From NCBI GenBank assembly GCA_947084925.1, contig CAMTUJ010000001.1, positions 1 to 58,774 on the forward strand: 58,774 nucleotides of DNA, written 5' to 3'. Both the position numbers and the translations under genes were made by a program. Below the pieces are notes generated by a model. The model did no database searches. It was not told the DNA's origin and was given only the letters and a program-made list of their open reading frames with translations. The DNA comes from JAGPUQ01 sp947084925 (GTDB lineage Bacteria > Pseudomonadota > Gammaproteobacteria > Pseudomonadales > Porticoccaceae). This document shows, one piece after another, positions 16,727 through 25,169 of the stretch. Position 1 is the stretch's first letter. Every line of letters begins with the position of its first letter.

Positions 16727-19126
16727 TCACGCGGTCGCCAGTTGCTTGCGCTTCAGCAGCGCTGAATTCACGATCACCGACAGGGAGCTCAGCGCCATCG
16801 CCGCCGCGGCGATGATCGGATTCAGGAAGCCCAGCGCGGCAATGGGAATGCCGATGGTGTTGTAAATGAACGCCCAGAACAGGTTCTGCTTGATCTTGCG
16901 CATGGTCGCCCGGGACAGCCGGATCGCCACCACCACGTCGCGGACGTCGTTCCTGACCAGGATGATGCCGCCGGTTTCCTTGGCAACATCGGAGCCGGAG
17001 CCGATGGCAATGCCGATGTCGGCCGTGGCGAGCGCCGGGGCGTCGTTGACGCCATCACCCACCATGGCCACCGACTTGCCCTGGCGGCGCAGGTCTTCGA
17101 TCACCCTGGCCTTGTCGCCTGGCAGCACTTCCGCGATCACCCGGCTGATACCGAGCTCGCCGGCAATCGCCTGGGCGGTGCGCTGGTTGTCGCCGGTGAG
17201 CATGATCACCTCGATCTTTTCCCGCAACAGCGCGACGATGGCTTCCTTCGCCTCCGGCTTGAGGGTGTCGGCGACCGCGATGATGCCGGCGAGCGCGCCC
17301 TCGCAGCCCACCAGCATGGCGGTCTTGCCCTGGGCCTCCAGCCGCGTCATGGCGGCTTCCGCCGCCGCGCTGTCGATGCCCTGTGCCTGGAACAGCCGCC
17401 GGTTGCCGAGCAGTACTTTCGCCCCCTCTCCCCTGCCCTCTCCCGCCAGGGGAGAGGGAGTAATCGTGCCGCGAATGCCCTGTCCCGGGATCGCCTCGAA
17501 GCCTTCGACCCTGGGCAGCGCTATCTCGCGGTGCGTCGCCGCGCGCACGATGGCCTCGCCCAACGGATGCTCCGAGCCGACCTCCACCGCGGCCGCCAGA
17601 CGCACGATGTCCGCTTCGGTGTAACCGGCCAACGGCACGACGTCGGTGACGTTGGGTTCGCCCCGGGTCAGGGTGCCGGTCTTGTCGAACACCACCGTGG
17701 TGAGTTTCTGCGCCCGCTCCAGGACTTCGGCGCCGCGAATCAGGATGCCGGCTTCGGCGCCCTTGCCCACGCCGACCATCAGCGCCGCCGGCGTGGCCAC
17801 GCCCAGCGCGCACGGGCAGGAAATGATCAGCACCGCGATGAAGGCCAACAGCCCCTGGGGGAAGTCGCCGGCCGCCCACCAGCCGAAAAAGGCCAGAAAC
17901 GCCACCGCCACTACGGCCGGGACGAAGTACGCGGTCACCTGGTCGGCGATGCGCTGCACCGCCGCGGTGCTGGACTGGGCGTCCTCCACCAGCTTGATGA
18001 TCTGGGCCAGCGCCGTCTGCGCGCCCACCCGGGTGGCGCGGAAGCGGAACATGCCGGTCCGGTTGAGCGTGCCGCCGATGACGTCCTTGCCCGGCCCCTT
18101 CTCCACCGGCATGGATTCACCGGTGAGCATGGACTCGTCCACCGCCGAGGCGCCCTCCAGCACCAGGCCGTCGGTGGCGATCTTCTCCCCCGGGCGCACC
18201 ACCACCACCTCATCCACCATCACGCTTTCCGCCGGAACCTCCATCTCCTGGCCGTCGCGGATCACGCGGGCGGTGGCGGGTTTCAGGTCCAGCAGCTTGC
18301 GCACCGCCGCCGAGGAGCGCTTCTTGATGATCTCCTCCATGTACTTGCCCAGCAGCACGAAGGCGATGATGACGGCGGAAACCTCGAAGTAGACGTCGCG
18401 CTCCTCGACCTTGACCGGCAGCACATCGGGAAAAAACAGCACCGCGACGCTGTAGAAATACGCCACGCTGGTGCCCAGCGCGATCAGCGTGTCCATGTTG
18501 ATGCTGCGGCTGCGGATGGCGTTCCAGGCGCCCTTGTAAAAGCTCCAGCCGCCGATGAACTGCACCGGGGTCACCAGCAGGAACAGCCACATGCCCCAGG
18601 TGAACCAGGGCAGCGCCGGGATCGGCGCCCAGGTGACGATGGTGGCGCCGGTGGCGAGCGTCAGGAACGCGCCGGCGCGCAGGATGGCCAGCGCCAGCAC
18701 CCCGCCGAGGGCCACCGCCACGCGCGTGCGCATGGACTTGAGTTCCTGCTCCGGGGATTCGAAGGTGCGCTGGCAACCCACCGAGCAGAAGTAGTAGCTG
18801 CGTCCGCCGCGCTCGGTTTTGAGAGCGGTCGCCTTGGCCACCACCATGCCGCAGATGGGATCCTTGGCCATGTCCTTGCCAGCCGTCCTGGACGCCTCGC
18901 CGGAGGCGGTCGGGGGGTGGGCATGCCCGGCGTGCGCATCGGGGGCATGGTCGGGACCGGCCGCGACCGCGCCCGGCGCCGCCGTCGCGAAGCGCGCAGG
19001 ATCGGCCACGAACCGCCCATGGCAACGTGTGGAACAGAAGTAAAAAGTCTGGCCGACATAGGCGGCGCTGCCCGCCGCTCGCGTCGGGTCCACCTGCATG
19101 CCGCAAACGGGATCTGTAACCATCAT
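16727..19126 (-). CDS. copA: Cu(I)-type P1B ATPase with two N-terminal YHS domains
   Basis: This is a 799-residue heavy-metal exporting P-type ATPase. In place of HMA domains it has two YHS metal-binding domains: DPVCGMQVD...FYFCSTRC (about 5-40) and DPICGMVVA...YYFCSVGC (about 91-125), joined by a His-rich linker. The rest has the family's eight membrane helices. The metal site is CPCAL (about 436), phosphorylation motif DKTGTLTRG (about 480), and ATP-domain motif GDGVNDAPAL. Membrane signatures YNTIG and MALSS indicate monovalent copper (P1B-1). GAGGG precedes ATG 19126/19123. An in-frame insertion, TPSPLAGEGRGEG, at about residue 555-567 disrupts the nucleotide-binding domain (see repeat at 17424-17458). 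A role in silver export is also possible. Confidence 0.93.
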   Translation of the reverse strand: MMVTDPVCGMQVDPTRAAGSAAYVGQTFYFCSTRCHGRFVADPARFATAAPGAVAAGPDHAPDAHAGHAHPPTASGEASRTAGKDMAKDPICGMVVAKATALKTERGGRSYYFCSVGCQRTFESPEQELKSMRTRVAVALGGVLALAILRAGAFLTLATGATIVTWAPIPALPWFTWGMWLFLLVTPVQFIGGWSFYKGAWNAIRSRSINMDTLIALGTSVAYFYSVAVLFFPDVLPVKVEERDVYFEVSAVIIAFVLLGKYMEEIIKKRSSAAVRKLLDLKPATARVIRDGQEMEVPAESVMVDEVVVVRPGEKIATDGLVLEGASAVDESMLTGESMPVEKGPGKDVIGGTLNRTGMFRFRATRVGAQTALAQIIKLVEDAQSSTAAVQRIADQVTAYFVPAVVAVAFLAFFGWWAAGDFPQGLLAFIAVLIISCPCALGVATPAALMVGVGKGAEAGILIRGAEVLERAQKLTTVVFDKTGTLTRGEPNVTDVVPLAGYTEADIVRLAAAVEVGSEHPLGEAIVRAATHREIALPRVEGFEAIPGQGIRGTITPSPLAGEGRGEGAKVLLGNRRLFQAQGIDSAAAEAAMTRLEAQGKTAMLVGCEGALAGIIAVADTLKPEAKEAIVALLREKIEVIMLTGDNQRTAQAIAGELGISRVIAEVLPGDKARVIEDLRRQGKSVAMVGDGVNDAPALATADIGIAIGSGSDVAKETGGIILVRNDVRDVVVAIRLSRATMRKIKQNLFWAFIYNTIGIPIAALGFLNPIIAAAAMALSSLSVIVNSALLKRKQLATA
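17424..17458. repeat. Palindromic repeat translated inside copA
   Basis: A perfect 10-bp inverted repeat, CCCTCTCCCC at 17424-17433 and GGGGAGAGGG at 17449-17458, has a 15-base loop. It lies inside the ATPase gene and reads in frame as a peptide of the SPLAGEGRGEG type. Palindromes of this sequence type are widespread as intergenic repeats in proteobacteria, and here one has been accepted into a protein. Confidence 0.8.
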
Positions 19127-19153
19127 GACCCTCGAACTCCCTGCCGATGGCGC

Positions 19154-19447
19154 TCAGCCCGGCGTGCGCCGATGGCCGCCAAGCACGTTGTAAATCCAGA
19201 CGAACAGCGCGCCCGTCGCGAAAGAGGCAATGGCGAGTCCCGCCAGCCCGCAGAAAAAGCCGCCCCAAGAGAACTGCAGTCCCGCCGCAGGCAGCAAAGG
19301 CTCCAGATCGAGTCCATGCACCGCGAGCTTGAAAAAAGCCAGCGTGCCGGCGGGCGAAACTGCAACCGCAAAGGTGCAGACCCCGTAAAGCACGGCGGCG
19401 GTGATGGCCAGCGCCCCGCCAGTCCGCCAGGGATTCAGCCGGTGCAT
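19154..19447 (-). CDS. DUF5676-like small membrane protein
   Basis: This 97-residue protein has two long hydrophobic segments, about residues 11-30 and 58-88, with GGFFCGLAGLAIASFATGALF in the second. The size and the LNP...ALAITAAVLYGVCTFAV opening agree with the DUF5676 family, usually found beside copper-translocating ATPases. It lies 27 bp upstream of the ATPase gene on the same strand and is probably co-transcribed. Function unknown. Confidence 0.8.
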   Translation of the reverse strand: MHRLNPWRTGGALAITAAVLYGVCTFAVAVSPAGTLAFFKLAVHGLDLEPLLPAAGLQFSWGGFFCGLAGLAIASFATGALFVWIYNVLGGHRRTPG

Positions 19448-19505
19448 CGCGTATTCCTCGTGGGCGCGGCCTCAAAATCGCTGCGCCTCCTGCCGCCGCT
19501 GGCAT

Positions 19506-19733
19506 TCACGCCGAGTCGTCCTGGTCCCGCACGGTGTCCACTTCGGCCTCCGCCTCAAGCCAGTCGTCGAGTTCATGTCCGGGCGTGAAACCGCGTGCCT
19601 GTGCCCGATAATAAGCCGCCTCGGCGATCATCTGCTGAAAATCCGGCGTGGACAAGTTTGCGGGTTCCTGCACCTTGTGCTGCACGAGCTGTGCCGCGGG
19701 ATCGTTTGAAGCGATTTCTTTGCCCTGTTTCAT
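19506..19733 (-). CDS. DUF2934 domain protein
   Basis: This is a small acidic soluble protein of 75 residues with the DUF2934 pattern IAEAAYYRAQARGFTPGHEL followed by DDWLEAEAEVD. ATG 19733 is preferred because GAGGG lies 8 bp upstream; ATG 19739 is a close alternative. It sits 58 bp upstream of the DUF5676 gene. Function of the domain is unknown; it is often found in stress-related clusters. Confidence 0.8.
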   Translation of the reverse strand: MKQGKEIASNDPAAQLVQHKVQEPANLSTPDFQQMIAEAAYYRAQARGFTPGHELDDWLEAEAEVDTVRDQDDSA

Positions 19734-19818
19734 TCGCATTACCCTCAGTTTCAAAACCCTGCCGGCAGCGGTGGCCGTGCGATTAACCGCTGATCGACGC
19801 TTTTTCAACCGATCGCCC

Positions 19819-21162
19819 TTATTGCACACTCTGGTGATAGAGATCTCGCCGGGTGAGTGGAACCGGGTAACGACCCATGGTGCGTCTGGAGGCAAGAATT
19901 TGGTAGACGCCGATGCCACCTTCCTCGAAAGACAGGGCACTGGCCGCCATGTACAAACGCCAGACCCGGTAAGTCGCCTCAGAAACGTGCTGCAATGCCC
20001 CACCCCGACACTCTTCCAGGCGCCGCACCCAATGCCGAAGGGTCAGGGCGTAATGCGGCCGCAACGCCTCCACATCCAGAATCTCGAAGTTGCCCCGCTC
20101 CATGGCGCGCTGCACATTGCTCACCAGATCCAATTCGCCATCGGGAAAGACATAGCGGTTGATGAATGCCGTCGAAGGGCTCTTTCTGTCCCAACCTTCA
20201 GTTTCCTGGGTAATGCCGTGGTTCAGGAACAGCCCGCCTGGTTTCAGCAGGCGCCGGACCGTGCCGAAATACGCGGGGAGATTGCTCACACCGACGTGCT
20301 CGAACATGCCGACGCTGGCGATCTTGTCGAACACGGCATCGCCCTGCAGGTCGCGGTAATCGACGAGTTCCACACCGACCCGGTCCTGCAAGCCTTCGGC
20401 GGCGATCTGTTGCCGGCAGTGTTCGTACTGGCCGCGGCTAAGGGTGACGCCGTGGGCCGATACGCCGTAGTGCCTGGCCGCCCAGCGGATCAAAGCGCCA
20501 CAGCCGCAGCCGATGTCCAGTAGCCGTTCGCCGGGCTTGAGCCGTAGTTTTCGGCAAATATGATCGAGCTTGTTACGCTGGGCCTGATCCAGGCTGTCAT
20601 CCGCGGCCTCGAAATAAGCGCAGGAATAGACCATCTGTTCGTCCAGCCACAGCCGATAAAAATCATTGGATACGTCGTAGTGAAAGGCAATGACTTGCCG
20701 GTTCACGGCGCGCGAGTGGCGTGGCGAAAACCGTGCGCGTAGCGGCCTTGATCTCGCCGGCTCTTGAAAGTCGCCATTGCTGCGGGAGACACCGCTCATG
20801 AGCGCGGCCCTGGCGAGAAACGCGGCCCGTTCGGCGACCGTCAAACGCACCGCCTGCAGGTAATCCTTCAGCGCCAGCGCCGAATAAAGATCGCCATCCA
20901 AATCAACATTGCCGCGTATATAGGCTTCGGCTAGGCGCAGCGGATTGCGAAACAGAACCAGGTCACGAAAAACCCGCGGATGCCGAAAGTTCAACGTGAA
21001 TCCCGGCGCATCGGTGCCGAACTCCAGCATGTTGCCATCCCACAGGTGCACCGTCACACCGCCCGGGTAATCCCGGAACACGCGCCGCAGCAGATATACG
21101 GGCCAGCGCTGCCGCGCACGGGGCGCGACCGTCAGTTTTTTGCTCTCAGTAGTCATGTCCAT
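19819..21162 (-). CDS. cfa: Cyclopropane-fatty-acyl-phospholipid synthase
   Basis: This 447-residue SAM-dependent enzyme adds a methylene bridge across double bonds of membrane phospholipid acyl chains. It has an N-terminal domain of about 150 residues. The methyltransferase core follows, with YDVSNDFYRLWLD (about 172-185), the SAM motif LLDIGCGCGALIRWAA, and the downstream MFEHVG and FLNHGIT motifs. Length and motifs agree with the family. ATG 21162 starts MDMTTESKK. Directly upstream is a nine-codon ORF that nearly duplicates this start (21166-21195). It follows merR on the same strand with 84 bp between, so MerR may regulate it. Confidence 0.94.
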   Translation of the reverse strand: MDMTTESKKLTVAPRARQRWPVYLLRRVFRDYPGGVTVHLWDGNMLEFGTDAPGFTLNFRHPRVFRDLVLFRNPLRLAEAYIRGNVDLDGDLYSALALKDYLQAVRLTVAERAAFLARAALMSGVSRSNGDFQEPARSRPLRARFSPRHSRAVNRQVIAFHYDVSNDFYRLWLDEQMVYSCAYFEAADDSLDQAQRNKLDHICRKLRLKPGERLLDIGCGCGALIRWAARHYGVSAHGVTLSRGQYEHCRQQIAAEGLQDRVGVELVDYRDLQGDAVFDKIASVGMFEHVGVSNLPAYFGTVRRLLKPGGLFLNHGITQETEGWDRKSPSTAFINRYVFPDGELDLVSNVQRAMERGNFEILDVEALRPHYALTLRHWVRRLEECRGGALQHVSEATYRVWRLYMAASALSFEEGGIGVYQILASRRTMGRYPVPLTRRDLYHQSVQ

Positions 21163-21165
21163 CTG

Positions 21166-21195
21166 CTACATCTCGCTCTCGGTGCTCATATCCAT
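21166..21195 (-). CDS. Nine-residue leader ORF duplicating the cfa start
   Basis: ATG 21195 starts a frame reading MDMSTESEM that ends at TAG 21166-21168, three bases before the cfa ATG. The cfa protein begins MDMTTES, and the DNA of the two starts (CAGATGGA-ATGA-CGAGAGC pattern) is nearly the same. It looks like a short tandem duplication of the translation start that left an upstream mini-ORF. Whether it is translated is unknown. Confidence 0.4.
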   Translation of the reverse strand: MDMSTESEM

Positions 21196-21246
21196 CTGTC
21201 ACCTTCTTGACTGTCTCCTGCCCATTGCTTATTGGACATGTCCTGA

Positions 21247-21657
21247 TTACAAGTCATCGACCGACTCGATCAAATGACAAATACTGTCGCCGTTGGGCAG
21301 CTGATCGGGCATGTGTTGCCACTGCGCCAAGGCACGTTGCATGGTGCTGCGCAGCGCGACGAGCGCCAGCAACTCACGCTCGCTGTCGACTACGTGGCGC
21401 TCGATAATGTCGCGCACCAACGGGCACGGCGTCTGTCCGCGCATGCCCGTGCTGATGATTTCGGTGACCTCCGCCAGGGTGAAACCCAGGCGCTGGGCAC
21501 GACGGATAAACAGCAGTCGCCGGACATCCGCTTCGCTGAACTCCCGGTAGCCGTTTTCGGTCCGGCGCGTCGGCGTCAGCAACCCGATCCGGACGTAATG
21601 CCGAACCACATGGGGCGTTACACCGACCCGCTTTGCCAGCTCATGCACTTTCATCAC
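21247..21657 (-). CDS. MerR family transcriptional regulator
   Basis: This is a 136-residue regulator. The winged helix-turn-helix is at residues 2-70 (VHELAKRVGVTPHVVRHYV, then GYREFSEADVRRLLFI), followed by a dimerisation helix. Two cysteines, in TPCPLVRD (about 78) and SICHLIE (about 127), lie where zinc, cadmium or copper sensors of the family place ligands, so a thiol or metal signal is plausible. ATG 21657 or 21654. A MerR-type promoter with a dyad lies 60-90 bp upstream. The cfa gene follows on the same strand. Confidence 0.92.
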   Translation of the reverse strand: MMKVHELAKRVGVTPHVVRHYVRIGLLTPTRRTENGYREFSEADVRRLLFIRRAQRLGFTLAEVTEIISTGMRGQTPCPLVRDIIERHVVDSERELLALVALRSTMQRALAQWQHMPDQLPNGDSICHLIESVDDL

Positions 21658-21716
21658 AGTCCCTTCGCCCGTGATCTTCCCCGCCGGTTTGGCGTATCAC
21701 CTGCGAAATAAAATCC

Positions 21717-21748
21717 ATCTTAAAACCCGTGTGTAGGGCACAGGTCAA
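21717..21748 (-). promoter_or_regulatory. MerR-type promoter with long spacer and dyad operator
   Basis: Reading the minus strand, TTGACC (21748-21743) is followed by a 20-base spacer and TAAGAT (21722-21717), or 19 bases to TTAAGA. The over-long spacer is the mark of MerR-activated promoters. Between the elements lies the dyad ACCTGTGC-CCTAC-ACACGGGT, whose halves match at 6 of 8 positions. It directs transcription toward merR and cfa. Confidence 0.7.
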
Positions 21749-21868
21749 GCGGCTGTAGCGCTCGCATGTCGGTCAATGGCGTCGCTACCCCGAATAGACC
21801 AATACGGGGACAACCGCCATAGCGCGCCCCCGGGCCGGGGAATTCCCCGGCCCGGGATTGCCGTCGGC

Positions 21869-22183
21869 CTACGGGGCCGGATGGTGCTCGGCAGCCGGCT
21901 TGCCGGCCTTGTCTCCCATGCCCATGCCGCCGCCCATCATCTCCATGCACTCGCGCATCTGCGCGCGCATTTTCTCGCGGTCGCTGGCGTCGATGACACC
22001 GTCCTTGTTGGCATCCATGTGGGCGAAGCGGGTTTCAGCGCGTTTCAGGAATTCCTCCTTGGTGACCTTGGCGTCGCCGTCGCCCATCATGCCCATCCCC
22101 ATCCCCTTGCCCTCCTCCGCCAGAGCGGCGCCGGACAGAGCCAGGGAACCCATCGCTACCCATACCAGACGTCGTACTTTCAT
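21869..22183 (-). CDS. Exported EF-hand domain protein, Met-rich
   Basis: This 104-residue protein has a Sec signal peptide (cleavage likely after SGAALA, about residue 22). The mature part carries one canonical EF-hand loop, DANKDGVIDASD (about residues 56-67), preceded by a second, degenerate one around GDGDAKVTKEEF. Gly-Met-rich segments (GKGMGMGMMGDGD and MMGGGMGMGDK) suggest copper binding. AAGGAG lies 8 bp before ATG 22183. It is upstream of merR on the same strand with a 211-bp gap holding the MerR promoter. Confidence 0.85.
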   Translation of the reverse strand: MKVRRLVWVAMGSLALSGAALAEEGKGMGMGMMGDGDAKVTKEEFLKRAETRFAHMDANKDGVIDASDREKMRAQMRECMEMMGGGMGMGDKAGKPAAEHHPAP

Positions 22184-22424
22184 TTCACCACTCCTTGCGG
22201 GACCTCTGGCCCCATCGTTGCTGCGAAGCAGGATCCGGCACCCGCCCCGACGAATCTGCGCCAATACCGGATGCGCGGCTTAACTACCGACCCTCCTCTT
22301 TTTTGCCGCACCGGGGAGCGCTGCATGCAGTACTCCGCTTCCCTGTGTACGCGAGCGCCTTACTGGCCGGGTCGGCGGAGGTCAATGCCGACCGTTGCAA
22401 TTTCTTCGCCGACCGGCCCGGGTT

Positions 22425-24134
22425 TCATATCAGATAGGCTTCGGTCGCGTAGCGTCGCATCATGCGGTGGCTGTTAAAAAACGAGGCGTTCTTGGCGATC
22501 GCCCCCTGCATCACCCGTACCCAGCCACCCGGCGTGGTGTCGTAGCCGTAATACAGTGGTAATACAACCTGCTCCAGCTTGTCGTAGAGCGCTTGGGCAT
22601 CGGCCTCATGGCCGCTCTCGGTGCCGTTGCCGACGGCCCACCCGGTGACGCCCTCGATGCAGCCCTCGACCCACCAGCCGTCCAGCACCGAGAGCGACGG
22701 CACGCCGTTGAACGCCGCCTTCATGCCGCTGGTGCCGGACGCCTCGAATGGGGGCAGCGGCGTGTTCAGCCAGACATCGCTGCCCGACACCAGCAGCAGT
22801 GCGGTGTCGAGATCGTAATCCGGCAGATAGACCATGGGTACGGCGCCGGCGAGGTCGCGGATGTGCCGATGCAGCAGTTCAATGATCTGCTTGCCGCCCT
22901 CGTCATTGGGATGGGCCTTGCCGGCCAGCACCACCTGAAAGCTGCGCTCGACGGCGAGGGCTCTGAGGCGGTCGAGATCCGTGAACAGCAGGTCGGGACG
23001 CTTGTAGGCGGTCATGCGGCGCGCGAAGCCAAAGATCGGCACCTTGGGGTGCAGCGCCACACCGGTGCGCTCCACCACCCGCGCGATCAGCGCCGCCTTG
23101 GCGGTCGCGTGGGCCTCAAGCAGCGCAGCGGGCGGAATGCAGCAGTCGGCGCGCACCAGTAACTCCGGCTCGTGGCACCAGCCCGGCAGGTAGCGGTCGT
23201 AGAGCGCGCGCAGACTGGGCGCGGTCCAGGTGTGCGGATGCACGCCATTGGTCACCGCGTGCACCCGGTAGCCGGGAAACATGCGCCGCGACACCTCGGC
23301 GTGACGCTGCGCCACGCCGTTCATGTACTCGCTCAGGTTGAGCGCCAGACGGGTCATGTTGAGGCGATCTTCGCCGCCCAACTGCTTCAGCACCGGAAGC
23401 GGGATGAAATCGTCCAGCACCTGCAGCACCAGGCCATAGTCGAAGCGATCGTGACCGGCCTCGACGGGCGTATGGGTGGTAAAACAGCACATGCCGCGCA
23501 CCAGGGGCACGTCATAGGGCGACTCCCCCGGGCGCAACTCCTCCGACCGGTGGGCATAGCGGTGCAGCAACTCCACCGCCAGCAGAGCCGAGTGGCCCTC
23601 GTTCATGTGGTACTGACGAACCCGAAACCCAAGCGCCTGCAGCAGGCGCACGCCGCCGATGCCGAGCACCGCCTCCTGCTTGAGCCGGTAGGGCGCACCA
23701 TCGCCGTAGAGATTGTGGGTGATCAGACGGTCGTCGGGGTGATTGTCGTCGAGATCGGTATCGAGCAGCAGTACCGGCTGGCTGCCGCCCAGATGGCTGC
23801 GCAGCACATACAGCCAGCCCCCGATCCACACCTCCCGATTCTCAAGGGTGATCGCCACCTTGGCCGCCAGGCGCGTGGCATGCTGCTCCGGCTGCCAGGG
23901 CGCGGGCTCCTCGACCTGCCGGCCAGCGTCATTGATGCGCTGGCGAAAATGGCCGCCGCGAAACACCAGGCTGACCGCCACCAACGGCAGTTCAAGATCC
24001 GCCGCGCTACGCACCGTGTCGCCCGCCAGCACGCCGAGGCCGCCGGCGTAGGTCGGGATGGCGCTCTCGAGGGCAATCTCCATCGAGAAATAGGCCACGC
24101 GCGGCACATGCAGGAAAACTTCAAGCGGGGACAT
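22425..24134 (-). CDS. glgP: Alpha-glucan phosphorylase (short GlgP family)
   Basis: This 569-residue glycosyltransferase family 35 enzyme releases glucose 1-phosphate from glycogen or maltodextrin. The N-terminus has the hallmark VAYFSMEIALESAIPTYAGG with LGVLAGDT. The middle has MNEGHSALLAVELL and CFTTHTPVEAGHD, the C-terminal part VFARR-type GFARRMTAYKRPDLLF, and the pyridoxal-phosphate Lys motif EASGTSGMKAAFNG (about 460-475). Length fits the short bacterial family, not the 800-residue MalP type. GGGAGG precedes ATG 24134. It stands alone on the minus strand, with 241 bp to the EF-hand gene and 214 bp upstream to the GST gene. Confidence 0.93.
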   Translation of the reverse strand: MSPLEVFLHVPRVAYFSMEIALESAIPTYAGGLGVLAGDTVRSAADLELPLVAVSLVFRGGHFRQRINDAGRQVEEPAPWQPEQHATRLAAKVAITLENREVWIGGWLYVLRSHLGGSQPVLLLDTDLDDNHPDDRLITHNLYGDGAPYRLKQEAVLGIGGVRLLQALGFRVRQYHMNEGHSALLAVELLHRYAHRSEELRPGESPYDVPLVRGMCCFTTHTPVEAGHDRFDYGLVLQVLDDFIPLPVLKQLGGEDRLNMTRLALNLSEYMNGVAQRHAEVSRRMFPGYRVHAVTNGVHPHTWTAPSLRALYDRYLPGWCHEPELLVRADCCIPPAALLEAHATAKAALIARVVERTGVALHPKVPIFGFARRMTAYKRPDLLFTDLDRLRALAVERSFQVVLAGKAHPNDEGGKQIIELLHRHIRDLAGAVPMVYLPDYDLDTALLLVSGSDVWLNTPLPPFEASGTSGMKAAFNGVPSLSVLDGWWVEGCIEGVTGWAVGNGTESGHEADAQALYDKLEQVVLPLYYGYDTTPGGWVRVMQGAIAKNASFFNSHRMMRRYATEAYLI

Positions 24135-24348
24135 CAGCTACCTCCCGGGTTATCGAGCGCAGCGGGCCGACCATTCACCCGCTGCCAGAGTATAACCCCC
24201 ACTTCGTGCCGCGCCGGCGACACGGGCCGGCGCCACCAGGGGGGCCGGGCGAATCACGCCGGTCCTCGCCTGATGCGACCACACAAAGCAAATTGAGCGC
24301 CAATTGGGCAGTTTGTTATTTTTGCAGGGACTGCCCGCTCGTACCGGC

Positions 24349-25014
24349 TCAGCGCACCCCGCGCGCCAGCATCCTGGTGACGATCTGGCGATGGGCTTCG
24401 AGTACGCGAGCGAACGGCTCGGCGGCGAACTGGCGGGCGAGATACCCGGCGAGCCGGGGCCAGCAGGCGGGGTCGGGCGATTCGTCGCCGAAGGATGCGT
24501 TCATGAACTGGGATACCACCGCGATATCGGCGAGTGTCAGGCGGTCACCGATCAGATAGGTCTGGTCGCCGATCTGCTCGTCCAGATAGTGATACAGGGG
24601 CGGGGCCTTCTCCTCCAGAGTGGCCGCGACCGCGGCCTCGTCATAGGCCGCTCCCATGGATTTCAGCACCACACGGTTGCGAAAGGCGGTGGCAGTGATC
24701 ACCGGCGCGAGCTCGTAGTCGGCGAATTTCTCGAGCCAGCTCGTACGCGCCTTGAGCCAGGGATCGGCGGGAATCAGCGGCGGCTCCGGATACAGGTCCT
24801 CGAGAAAGCGGCAGATCACGGCGGAGTCGGCCAGATACTGACCATCCACACCCAGTGCCGGAATCCGCTTGAGCGGATTGATCTGTTCATAGCCTTCGGG
24901 CAGCGCGAACGGGGACACCGGGTTGCGCTCGCAATGAATGCCTTTGATGGTCAGCACCAACTCGACTTTGCGCACAAAGGGTGACAGCGGGGCACCAAAC
25001 AGCGTCATGGTCAT
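24349..25014 (-). CDS. Glutathione S-transferase family protein
   Basis: This is a 221-residue GST-fold protein. The N-terminal thioredoxin-like domain starts MTLFGAPLSPFVRKVELVL, with Ser at the position often used to bind glutathione. It includes the conserved KRIPALGVDG and DSAVICRFLE segments. An all-helical C-terminal domain follows, containing YLIGDRLTLADIAVVSQF, the N-capping box region. ATG at 25014 or 25008; no clear ribosome site. The substrate cannot be inferred; a role in detoxifying aromatic epoxides or electrophiles would fit the box context but is speculation. Confidence 0.92.
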   Translation of the reverse strand: MTMTLFGAPLSPFVRKVELVLTIKGIHCERNPVSPFALPEGYEQINPLKRIPALGVDGQYLADSAVICRFLEDLYPEPPLIPADPWLKARTSWLEKFADYELAPVITATAFRNRVVLKSMGAAYDEAAVAATLEEKAPPLYHYLDEQIGDQTYLIGDRLTLADIAVVSQFMNASFGDESPDPACWPRLAGYLARQFAAEPFARVLEAHRQIVTRMLARGVR

Positions 25015-25169
25015 GGATTGAACTCGGTCAGGGATGAAATGGGTAGCCGGATGCTAGCAACGGGCCCCGCGGAGCACAATCGCGCCGCCGACATCGCGCT
25101 GCTGGCGGTGGCAGTTTCAGCCGGTGCGGTTATCATCCCATGGCGTGCACGCCTTGCGGGAGAAACGGT

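Noticed and set aside
24189..24194. TATACT upstream of glgP considered as a promoter
   Set aside because: No acceptable -35 at 16-18 bp.
24301..24340. GGGCAGT...ACTGCCC inverted repeat after the GST gene, considered as a terminator
   Set aside because: The loop is 17 bases, the stem is only 7 bp and no T-tract follows in the GST direction.
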